Below are positions 11,718-18,402 of a stretch of 64,000 bases of DNA, one piece after another (the stretch's first letter is position 1; every line of letters begins with the position of its first letter). The notes under the pieces are model-generated. The model searched no databases and was not told the origin of the DNA. It saw nothing but the letters and a program-made list of their open reading frames with translations. The stretch is from NCBI GenBank assembly GCA_018993265.1, contig JAGKSW010000152.1:16034-80033 (forward strand). The letters are read 5' to 3'. This DNA is from Nostoc sp. TH1S01 (GTDB lineage: Bacteria; Cyanobacteriota; Cyanobacteriia; Cyanobacteriales; Nostocaceae). The translations under genes were made by a program, and so were the position numbers.

Positions 11718-11906
11718 TCAAGTGCGGAAACGTCTTTTACCCTGCTTTTGTAAAGCCAGTTTTTTGCGCTTGGATTTTTCAATAGGGGTTTCAAAGTGAC
11801 GGTGCTTCCTCATGTCTTGAAAAATTCCGGCTTTGGAAACTTCTCGCTTAAATCGGCGTAATGCTGACTCAAGATGTTCGTTTTCACCCACTATAATTTG
11901 GGTCAT
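11718..11906 (-). CDS. rpsU: 30S ribosomal protein S21
   Basis: The 62-residue basic protein begins [20 protein letters not shown] and ends in a Lys/Arg-rich tail with KRRFRT, as expected for bacterial S21. It lies directly downstream of an RRM-type RNA-binding protein gene on the same strand and before a clear terminator. This rbp-rpsU order is known from Anabaena, where the pair responds to cold. Confidence 0.96.
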   Translation of the reverse strand: MTQIIVGENEHLESALRRFKREVSKAGIFQDMRKHRHFETPIEKSKRKKLALQKQGKRRFRT

Positions 11907-11975
11907 TCTCTCTCCTAGTAAATTGCTTGATCAATGGCGGAAAAATTCGCTCTCTCAAATTTCCGGTTTCAAATC

Positions 11976-12311
11976 TTAGTAGCGTCCGCGTCCACCGCCG
12001 CCACTATATCCACCGCGTCCACCACCGCCACCATAGGAGCCACGTCCGCCACCAGAAGAACCTCTGTCTTCTCTGGGCTTGGCTTTATTAACTTTCAGGT
12101 CACGACCCATCCATTCAGCACCATCAAGAGCTTCAATAGCAGCAGTTTCTTCTGCATCTGTTCCCATTTCCACGAAAGCAAAGCCTCGCGGACGACCTGT
12201 TTCCCTGTCTTGTGGTACTTGAACCCGGTTTACCGTACCATATTCAGCAAAAATACCCTTAATATCCTCTTCCGTAACTTGGTAAGAGAGGTTGCCTACA
12301 TAAATTGACAT
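11976..12311 (-). CDS. Glycine-rich RRM RNA-binding protein (Rbp type)
   Basis: The 111-residue protein has one RNA-recognition motif: RNP2 IYVGNL at 3-8 and RNP1 RGFAFVEM at 42-49. A Gly/Arg/Ser/Tyr-rich tail follows from about 84. This is the cyanobacterial Rbp family, single-stranded RNA-binding proteins often induced by cold. The downstream rpsU supports an rbpA1-rpsU-like operon. Which paralogue it is cannot be set from sequence alone. The long 5' region (12312 to about 12500) may carry the cold regulation known for this family. Confidence 0.93.
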   Translation of the reverse strand: MSIYVGNLSYQVTEEDIKGIFAEYGTVNRVQVPQDRETGRPRGFAFVEMGTDAEETAAIEALDGAEWMGRDLKVNKAKPREDRGSSGGGRGSYGGGGGRGGYSGGGGRGRY

Positions 12312-12622
12312 TGATTTTCTCCAAAATTATCAGTTTGTAGAGATTTAAATTTTGGAGAAAAGTCTGTAAATACCAAAAGGGAAAAGCCTGTCAATACTAA
12401 CAACAAAAATACTCACCAAATTAATTCTCTTTTTCTAGGATGACATAAAAGCCAATTAGCCGCATCCAGTTTTAGGTTAATAGATGATTAACCATTAATG
12501 TAATGAGGCAGAGATAGCTCTCGCACTCAAAAACCCAGTCATCCTGACTGGGCTTTTGTTGGGATTATATTTCCCAAGGGCGAGTTATATAAGTTACTTT
12601 TTTCTAAGTAGCTTTTCTTTCT
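12312..12622. other. Leader/promoter region of rbp and a short hairpin
   Basis: No gene is visible here. The segment next to the rbp start (12312-12480) should hold its promoter and 5' leader on the minus strand. At 12534-12552 CCCAGTCA and TGACTGGG form a perfect 8-bp hairpin with a 3-base loop, followed on the plus strand by CTTTTGTT. That is compatible with a terminator reading rightward, although no plus-strand gene precedes it closely. Confidence 0.55.
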
Positions 12623-12795
12623 ATGACTACAAAAGCTAAATTGCGAATTCCAGAGAACAGTGGATACAAAACTGCAATTGCCCTGTCCAATCCAATTACG
12701 CCCCGGTTTCTCCGCAACTTGTATATCTGCGGTATTGAGTCCATTTACTAAACAAGGTAGCCTGAGTAAAAGGAGATTTTGAACTGATTTTATAG

Positions 12796-12963
12796 ATGCA
12801 ACTACCGCCAGAAGAAGCCGACTATTTTTTTAGCCTTTTTAAACCTCTGTTAGTTTATACAAATAAAAAATTTCAGATAACCCCTGATATCAGAAAGCGA
12901 GATGCTTACGGTCTACGGCTGATGTTTAAGGAGTTTAAGAAAGCAGTACAGACAGTATCATAA
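12796..12963 (+). pseudogene. Short ORF, probably a gene fragment
   Basis: An ATG-started frame of 55 codons begins MQLPPEEADYFFSLFKPLL, then VYTNKKFQITPD and a Lys-rich end. The first half resembles the N-terminus of a cyanobacterial hypothetical family that I recall only loosely, and the second half does not look like its continuation. It may be a truncated remnant. A weak ribosome site precedes it. A palindrome (ACTCCCC/GGGGAGT, 12971-12988) follows the stop. Confidence 0.35.
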
Positions 12964-13015
12964 ACCTACTACTCCCCGAATGGGGAGTTTAAAATTCACT
13001 AGTTAAGAATCTAAA

Positions 13016-14251
13016 GTGAAAGCTTTTAATACATTTAATGCCGAACTCCGGCAAAACCTGCTGATTTTGTTTACGGCAGGTTTGTTATTCTGGTCAAGCA
13101 CTGCTGCTTTTTTACCAACCCTACCGCTATACATTGAGCATATAGGTGGTAGTAAGCAAGAAATTGGCATAGTTATGGGTGGCTTTGCCATTGGGTTATT
13201 GCTGTTTCGTCCAATGCTGGGAAAACTAGCCGACCAGCGTGGACGTAAACTGGTTTTATTGATTGGACTCACAGTAGCCGCGATCGCACCTTTTGGTTAT
13301 TTAGTATTTACGTCCATTCCTATATTATTTTTCCTGCGGATTTTTCACGGAATTAGCATTGCAGCATTTAGCACTGGCTACAGTGCTTTGGTGGCTGATT
13401 TAGCACCTATGGCCATTCGTGGTGAAGTTATTAGTTATATGAGTTTAACTGGCCCCATTGGTTTAGCCATTGGGCCAGCACTGGGAGGATATTTACAAGA
13501 CAGTTTTGGCTACTCACCTTTATTTTTGTTTACCACCGCTATCGCAGTAATTGGACTATTGTGTGCATCACAAGTTATCAACCCACCATTAAATGCACAA
13601 TCCCAATCGGAACGCCAAAACATTAATTTTTGGCAAATATTGACTAGTTCAAGGGTGAAAGTTCCGGCTGTAGTGATGTTACTAGTGGGTACATCTATCG
13701 GTGCGGTGCATGTCTTTGTATCGTTATTTATTAAATCTACTGAAGTAAATTTTAATGGCGGCTGGTTTTTCACAGTTGCCGCCATTTCTAGTTTTGTAAT
13801 CAGGGTGTTTGCAGGTAAAGCCAGCGATCGCTTCGGTCGTGGTTTGTTTATTACCTTTGGGATTGCGGCTTACAGCTTGGCTTGTGCATTACTATGGCAA
13901 GCTAATAGTACCAATGCTTTTTTGATATCTGCCATAGCTGAAGGCTGCGGTGGTGGAACAATATTCTCGATGATGGCTGCCATGATGGCAGACCGTTCGC
14001 TACCACAAGAACGGGGGCGCGTTTTTTCGATTTGTCTGGCTGGATTGGATTTAGGTATTGCGATCGCTGCTCCGATTTTTGGTTATGTGAGTGAACAGGT
14101 AGGCTACCGTAATATGTTTGGCTATAGTGCGGCGCTAACTTTTTTAGCACTGCTGATTTTCCTCACCCTGTCCAACAAAACTTTACCCGATTCTCTGCGT
14201 TTTGCGATCGGTCGCGGTGAAGATGCCTTTTCGTTGAATAATAGTAATTAA
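13016..14251 (+). CDS. Major facilitator superfamily transporter
   Basis: This 411-residue protein starts at GTG and has about twelve hydrophobic helices in two halves. The loop after helix 2 reads GKLADQRGRKLVLL, the MFS signature between helices 2 and 3, and the second half repeats it as GKASDRFGRGLFI. It is of the drug/sugar exporter-like DHA class. The substrate is not evident. A terminator-like hairpin follows. Confidence 0.9.
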   Translation: MKAFNTFNAELRQNLLILFTAGLLFWSSTAAFLPTLPLYIEHIGGSKQEIGIVMGGFAIGLLLFRPMLGKLADQRGRKLVLLIGLTVAAIAPFGYLVFTSIPILFFLRIFHGISIAAFSTGYSALVADLAPMAIRGEVISYMSLTGPIGLAIGPALGGYLQDSFGYSPLFLFTTAIAVIGLLCASQVINPPLNAQSQSERQNINFWQILTSSRVKVPAVVMLLVGTSIGAVHVFVSLFIKSTEVNFNGGWFFTVAAISSFVIRVFAGKASDRFGRGLFITFGIAAYSLACALLWQANSTNAFLISAIAEGCGGGTIFSMMAAMMADRSLPQERGRVFSICLAGLDLGIAIAAPIFGYVSEQVGYRNMFGYSAALTFLALLIFLTLSNKTLPDSLRFAIGRGEDAFSLNNSN

Positions 14252-14259
14252 GCAAAACA

Positions 14260-14302
14260 AAAGGCAAGAGCTATATACTTTTGCCTTTTGCTTTTTTACT
14301 TT
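14260..14302 (+). terminator. Terminator after the MFS gene
   Basis: AAAAGGCAA and TTGCCTTTT form an inverted repeat around a loop at about 14271-14280, followed by GCTTTTTTACTTTTTC. It lies just past the MFS stop and before the oppositely oriented tRNA-Arg. Confidence 0.7.
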
Positions 14303-14314
14303 TTCTTGATTAAG

Positions 14315-14388
14315 CGGGCGAGGAGGGATTCGAACCCCCGACACCGTGGTCCGTAGCCACGTGCTCTAGTCCACTGAGCTACACGCCC
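14315..14388 (-). tRNA. tRNA-Arg (anticodon ACG)
   Basis: The minus strand reads GGGCGTG then TAGCTCAG (D arm). The anticodon stem-loop is CGTGG-CTACGGA-CCACG, giving anticodon ACG (read as ICG). The T arm is GGGGGTTCGAATCCCTC and the 3' acceptor strand is CTCGCCC with discriminator G. One T-T mismatch sits in the acceptor stem. No CCA is encoded. Confidence 0.96.
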
Positions 14389-14425
14389 CTGCCAGAAAAA
14401 TATATTAGCACCATATTCCCCAACA

Positions 14426-14935
14426 ATGCAAGACAATTCTCAAAAAAATTTTTCTGCCGAGTTAAGTCATCTGGATTCCCAAGGACAAGCGCAGATGGTA
14501 GATGTTTCTGGCAAAGCATCCACAGTCCGCCAAGCCGTTGCCGTTGCCAGGGTGCGGATGCTGCCAGAAACTTTAAGTGCCATTCAGGACGGCAATACGC
14601 CTAAAGGTGATGTGTTAGCTACCGCTCGGATAGCGGGGATTATGGCTGCCAAACAAACATCTAATTTGATTCCCTTATGCCACCCACTGCCATTGCAAAA
14701 GGTTGCCGTAGAAATTACCCCCGATTCCCAATTACCTGGTTATCACATTCAAGCTACCGTTAAGACCAAAGCTGAAACTGGCGTGGAAATGGAAGCTTTA
14801 ACTGCCGTCTCCGTTGCAGCGTTGACGTTATACGATATGGCGAAAGCCTTAGAAAAGTCGATTCAAATTGAATCAATTCATTTAATTAGTAAAACTGGTG
14901 GGAAATCTGGAGATTACTCCGCATCAGAAATATAA
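14426..14935 (+). CDS. moaC: Cyclic pyranopterin monophosphate synthase
   Basis: The 169-residue protein is full length for MoaC, which with MoaA converts GTP to cyclic pyranopterin monophosphate in molybdenum cofactor synthesis. The conserved blocks are present: MVDVSGKA near 24, [16 protein letters not shown] in the middle, then [15 protein letters not shown] and a C-terminal KTGGKSGDY. No other mo gene is nearby, so it appears to be a stand-alone gene. Confidence 0.97.
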   Translation: MQDNSQKNFSAELSHLDSQGQAQMVDVSGKASTVRQAVAVARVRMLPETLSAIQDGNTPKGDVLATARIAGIMAAKQTSNLIPLCHPLPLQKVAVEITPDSQLPGYHIQATVKTKAETGVEMEALTAVSVAALTLYDMAKALEKSIQIESIHLISKTGGKSGDYSASEI

Positions 14936-14936
14936 A

Positions 14937-15143
14937 CTAATCAATCTCACCTATAGCTTTGTTGACATCGGTGGGATTGCCAAATTCTTCATCATCTGGC
15001 AGTTTCTCTAATAATGATAGAACCTTGCGATCGGCTCCCTGTTTTTGAGCATGTTTCACTAATTCTTCTTTACTTGCGGGATAGTCTATTCCCTTTAAGT
15101 GTTTTTGAATTTCAACTGGATTTGCTTTAGCCATTTTTGCCAC
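14937..15143 (-). CDS. DUF2795 family protein
   Basis: This 68-residue protein begins MAKMAKANPVEIQKHLKGI, then DYPASKEELVKHAQKQGA and LSLLEKLPDDEEFGNPTDV. These are the hallmarks of DUF2795, a small helical family seen in cyanobacteria and actinobacteria. Function is unknown. It is convergent with moaC, with only one base between the two stop codons. Confidence 0.9.
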   Translation of the reverse strand: MAKMAKANPVEIQKHLKGIDYPASKEELVKHAQKQGADRKVLSLLEKLPDDEEFGNPTDVNKAIGEID

Positions 15144-15658
15144 CTACTTTTTATGGTTATTACCATATTCATCACTGAAGATATTTGCTTCCTCTATCAA
15201 ATAGGAGAATCATTTTTGACATAGATAAATTCAGATGTCACTCAAATGGTTGATGTATTACTGATAGGATTTGATATTAAAAATATGAGATATTTATTGT
15301 ATTTGTAATTTCTGTTTTGCGAAGGCAATATTTATATAGACCTATATCTTGCATTTAGCCCCTAAGAATGGAATTTGCGGCTAAAAATAAAGTACTTATA
15401 AGCAGACTAGTGAATAGGTTTTATTTGCTATGAATTTGATTGTTTTTTTGCTAAATCAATCTGATATTCTTGAGTATTTTTGAGAGTAAGCTAAAATCAA
15501 ATAAGTCAAATAATAAATAAAAAATTAAGTTTTAGTGTTACATAAGTTTACGTCGATTTTGAGGTTAGCAGAAGAATTTGCGAATTATCTAAAAGTTGCT
15601 ATAACAACTTAAGATTAAGTATCAAGCTGAAATTGCTCAGCTAAGGGATGTTCACTTT
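15144..15658. other. AT-rich intergenic region upstream of the GAF gene
   Basis: About 515 bases without a convincing reading frame. The left end should carry the promoter of the DUF2795 gene, and the right end the promoter and leader of the GAF-domain gene. I see no hairpin with a T-run and no RNA gene. Overall composition is clearly more AT-rich than the genes around it. Confidence 0.5.
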
Positions 15659-16870
15659 ATGTCCCCGCCAGAAATTATTGAAGATGTATTAGAAGCTCGA
15701 CGCGTATACAAATCTACTGGAGCGATTCCGGCTCAGATGTTGCGCTCAACTATCTATCGTGCTTGGGAGCGATCGCACCTCCAAGGCGCTAACTCTCAAG
15801 CTCTGCAAGCCGAAAAACTATCAATCTTAAATACAGAGCGTTTAATCGAGAACCAGCGAACTTTAATTCAAGTTGCTGCACCTTACATACGGATGCTGTC
15901 ACAGGCGGCGGGTACAGATCGTCATGCAGTGATGTTAGGCGGCAGCGATGCGATCGTGTTGGATGTAGTTGGCGACAAACAAACTGTACAAGGGCCAGAA
16001 CCTTTTCCTGGGCCTGGTTCCTTGCTATCGGAGGCTGTAGCTGGTGCTAATGGTATTGGTACGCCCTTAGCAGAAGCAGATTATGTGGAAATTATTAGTG
16101 CAGAACATTTCATTGATGGTTTTCATCCATTCACATGTCAGGGAATTCCTTTACGTGATGACAAAAAAGAAATTATCGGAGTTCTTAGTATTTCCCTACG
16201 ACGTGCAGATGCTAGACAACGCCTGAAAGAAATATTGCTATGTGCTTCTCACGGTATTGAAGCAGAATTATTAATCGCCAACTTAGAAAAAGATGTGCGA
16301 CGAGTTTTAGAGTCTAACCCCAACGAATATCAAGCACTCGAAGAATTACGTCAAGATATTGTTCAAGCACATCAGGCTGCACGCTTAAAAATGGAAGTCA
16401 TTTCGCGGATGGTAGCAGTTAACCGTTTAGACTACGCGATACAATTGCTACGTCAGGCTGAACAATCAATTCAAATATTTCGTCGCCGTGCAGAAATTTG
16501 GCGCAATTTAGCATCCTTTGAGATTGGTACACTCCAACCTGTATCATTGACTGCTAATATATCCGATTTAGTGGATCTTCTCTCGACAGAAGCTGCTATT
16601 CATCAAGTACAAGTAGTTACTGACTGGTATGAACCAATCACAGTAGTTGCTGATCCACGCAGCCTTTTACGCCAACTGCTGCATTATTTTCTGCAAGCTT
16701 TTGATCATGCTGGTAAAGGTGGAATAGTAAAAATAGTAGTCAAGGTAATTCCTAGCTCTGAATTAGCGCAAATTAGTTTTATAGTTAATTCAGTTTTTAA
16801 TATCTCTCAATCAACACCAACCTCGCAGATTTTTTATCTACCAATAACAAAAATTAAAAATGAACGGTAA
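15659..16870 (+). CDS. GAF-domain sensor with AcoR-like N-terminus and degenerate kinase-like C-terminus
   Basis: The 403-residue protein starts with a helical region and a GAF domain (to about residue 190). Its blocks (RAWERSHLQG, GSLLSEAVAGANGIGTPLAE, FTCQGIPLRD) are like the input part of AcoR-type sigma-54 activators, but there is no AAA+ domain. A helical stretch (about 215-285) follows, then a region with RQLLHYFLQAFDHAGKGG. This resembles a histidine-kinase N-box region but without a clear Asn, and I see no phospho-acceptor His. It overlaps the next receiver gene by 11 bp, so the two very likely work together. Confidence 0.75.
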   Translation: MSPPEIIEDVLEARRVYKSTGAIPAQMLRSTIYRAWERSHLQGANSQALQAEKLSILNTERLIENQRTLIQVAAPYIRMLSQAAGTDRHAVMLGGSDAIVLDVVGDKQTVQGPEPFPGPGSLLSEAVAGANGIGTPLAEADYVEIISAEHFIDGFHPFTCQGIPLRDDKKEIIGVLSISLRRADARQRLKEILLCASHGIEAELLIANLEKDVRRVLESNPNEYQALEELRQDIVQAHQAARLKMEVISRMVAVNRLDYAIQLLRQAEQSIQIFRRRAEIWRNLASFEIGTLQPVSLTANISDLVDLLSTEAAIHQVQVVTDWYEPITVVADPRSLLRQLLHYFLQAFDHAGKGGIVKIVVKVIPSSELAQISFIVNSVFNISQSTPTSQIFYLPITKIKNER

Positions 16871-17243
16871 CAATACAGGGAAGCGCAAAATATTGATTGC
16901 AGATGATGACGATGATAGTCGAGTCATGCTGAGCTTTCTTTTAGAAGAGGAAGGTTGGGAGGTAAAGGAAGCGAAAAATGGTGAAGAAGCTCTAGAAACA
17001 GTAATTAAGGAACAACCAGATTTATTAATTTTAGATAATAGAATGCCGAAGCTCTCAGGGGTGGAAGTATATCAGCGCCTCCAAGCACAAGGGATAAAAA
17101 TAGCGGTGGTCTTAGCTACAGCACATGGCTATCTAGACGAATTAGCCTCGTCCTTGGGAATTGCTCACTTTATTTCTAAACCCTATGACATTCCAGAATT
17201 GTTAAAAACTATAGAGTCTGCTTACAAAAATTTTTTCAGTTAA
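16860..17243 (+). CDS. Single-domain response regulator (CheY-like receiver)
   Basis: The 127 residues form one receiver domain. The acidic pair is Asp15/Asp16, the phospho-acceptor is Asp59 in LLILDNRMP, Thr87 is the switch residue and Lys107 lies in ISKPYD. There is no output domain. It overlaps the upstream GAF protein gene by 11 bp, which suggests coupled translation and a shared signalling path. Confidence 0.95.
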   Translation: MNGNNTGKRKILIADDDDDSRVMLSFLLEEEGWEVKEAKNGEEALETVIKEQPDLLILDNRMPKLSGVEVYQRLQAQGIKIAVVLATAHGYLDELASSLGIAHFISKPYDIPELLKTIESAYKNFFS

Positions 17244-17323
17244 AGTCGCTGCGGTTGAGATAGCAACTGTACTCCTAAACACCTTAAAATAATCAAGTGT
17301 ATTTAAATTTGTAACAAATATTT

Positions 17324-17581
17324 ATGCCTCCTCGTTGGCCTCGCAAACCCGATCGCAATGATCCAGAATTTCGTAGATTAGATGACCGCATGAATTTTGC
17401 TGTCCATGTTGCTGTAGCTGCCACAATTAATTCTGGTCTCTGGTTCTTCCATAACCTGAAAGCAGCCAAATGGGAGTGGTTGCCGTTGTTGACCGCAGGT
17501 TGGGGAATAGTTTTGTTGGTGCATCTAGTTTATATTGCGGCGATCGCTAACTATTCATCCACACCTTCTAAATCCACCTGA
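17324..17581 (+). CDS. 2TM domain-containing small membrane protein
   Basis: The 85-residue protein has a charged N-terminus (MPPRWPRKPDRNDPEFRRLD) and two hydrophobic helices (about 25-45 and 52-73) joined by a short basic loop. It fits the 2TM family, which also occurs fused to sensors. The role is unknown. Its 3' end (ANYSSTPSKST) is duplicated about 4.5 kb downstream at 22099. Confidence 0.75.
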   Translation: MPPRWPRKPDRNDPEFRRLDDRMNFAVHVAVAATINSGLWFFHNLKAAKWEWLPLLTAGWGIVLLVHLVYIAAIANYSSTPSKST

Positions 17582-17642
17582 ATATATACAGCTGCTGCTA
17601 AGGCTGTAACCTGTGGGGGTAGAGTTAGCCGTCTCAACTAAC
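17546..17642. repeat. Direct repeat copy 1, spanning the 3' end of the 2TM gene
   Basis: This segment (GCTAACTATTCATC at the left, CTGTGGGGGTAGAGTTAGC near the right) recurs in the same orientation at 22099-22194, with scattered substitutions and one 3-base length difference. The antisense frame ends in both copies with Leu-Thr-Leu-Pro-Pro-Gln-Val-Thr, later Gln-Val-Asp-Leu and a terminal Gly-Val-Asp-Glu before TAG. This suggests the remnant of a convergent gene overlapping the 2TM gene. Confidence 0.75.
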
Positions 17643-17806
17643 ACGCGCAATTGCTCAATGTTAGCGACTGCGGCAACCTCGTCAAAACCAACAGGCACAC
17701 GTACAACCTTAGTATCAGCAACATCTGCATAATTTTGGTTCGCCTTACATCCGGCTTCAATCCTGAAACCACCTCTAGGCAACAAAGTAATACTCTCTGA
17801 CAAAGT
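17583..17806 (-). pseudogene. Possible decayed reverse-strand reading frame
   Basis: A minus-strand frame from about 17803 holds a plausible peptide segment (VVRVPVGFDEVAAVANIEQL). The conserved C-terminal LTLPPQVT frame seen in both direct-repeat copies lies in another frame and is closed by a stop just upstream. The simplest reading is a small gene that has suffered a frameshift. I do not recognise the family. Confidence 0.3.
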
Positions 17807-17879
17807 TATTTTGCCCCATCTTCAGTTTCTTCATTCACTTGGGACGCGCTTTTGAAAGTGCAGTGATCACGCCTCATAC

Positions 17880-18030
17880 CGTTTCTTTGGCTATTTCTTT
17901 GTGTCCTACCCTTCGGGAAGCCACTTCGTGTCTATGCGTCCTACCCTGCGGGTTCGCCGTTAGGCGTTCTCGTACTGCTAAAGCAGAACCCGAAGGATAG
18001 AGTAGCCGCTGGCGCGTCTATGCGGTTCGT
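17880..18030. repeat. Dispersed palindromic repeat region
   Basis: The segment is built from short palindromes such as CCTTCGGGAAG, CCCTGCGGGTTCGCCG and TTAGGCGTTCTCG. The same pieces recur inverted at about 59612-59670 (GAGAACGCCTAACGGCG, AACCCGCAGGGTA). It carries no gene and has the look of a non-autonomous cyanobacterial repeat. Confidence 0.6.
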
Positions 18031-18136
18031 TATAGCAGTCGAAGCATAGGTTAGGACTATGTTGGTGGCTGAAACTCATGAAAATACTTAGTTCCTACTC
18101 AGCACTCAGCACTCAGCACTCAGCACTTCACTGTAT
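18031..18136 (+). mobile_element. MITE-like element, copy A
   Basis: The element runs from TATAGCAGTCGAAGC to CAGCACTTCACTGTATA and includes a run of CAGCACT heptamers. Copy B (20857-20961) is its inverse and copy C (56991-57092) is in the same orientation. Copy C shows clear terminal inverted repeats, TATAGCAG and CTGCTATA. No transposase is encoded. Copies A and B bracket the carotenoid oxygenase gene. Confidence 0.75.
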
Positions 18137-18242
18137 ATCATTCGGCGCATCTTCATACAAAATTGGTATGAGTTAATGTTTAGGAATTCTATTTAATTTT
18201 ATTAAAGTTTACATAATTTTGAGATTTTAAAGAAATTTAAAG

Positions 18243-18321
18243 CTTAAGTATCTTAAGTGTCTTAACTGTCTGCTTATTCTTAAAAAAATTTATCAAAGTA
18301 CTCTCTTAAATGTCTTATCTG
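18243..18321 (+). promoter_or_regulatory. Tandem 9-bp repeats upstream of the carotenoid oxygenase gene
   Basis: Three abutting units, CTTAAGTAT, CTTAAGTGT and CTTAACTGT, run at 18243-18269, and two more (CTTAAATGT, CTTATCTGT) at 18304-18321. The closest upstream copies lie about 80 bases before the ATG at 18403. The same 9-bp unit occurs in the same relative orientation upstream of crtW (21916-21942). A shared direct-repeat operator for both genes is likely. The 9-bp period does not match the 11-bp period of Pho boxes. Confidence 0.6.
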
Positions 18322-18402
18322 TCATTGCCTTTGTGAATTGGAACTAAGATAATTTACTAGCTTGACGAAGTTAAATTGTATTTTGCGACCATAAAAATTA
18401 CT

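Noticed and set aside
18243..18321. Pho box upstream of the carotenoid oxygenase gene
   Set aside because: The core CTTAA resembles cyanobacterial Pho boxes, but the units abut with a 9-bp period instead of 8 bp plus 3-bp spacers.
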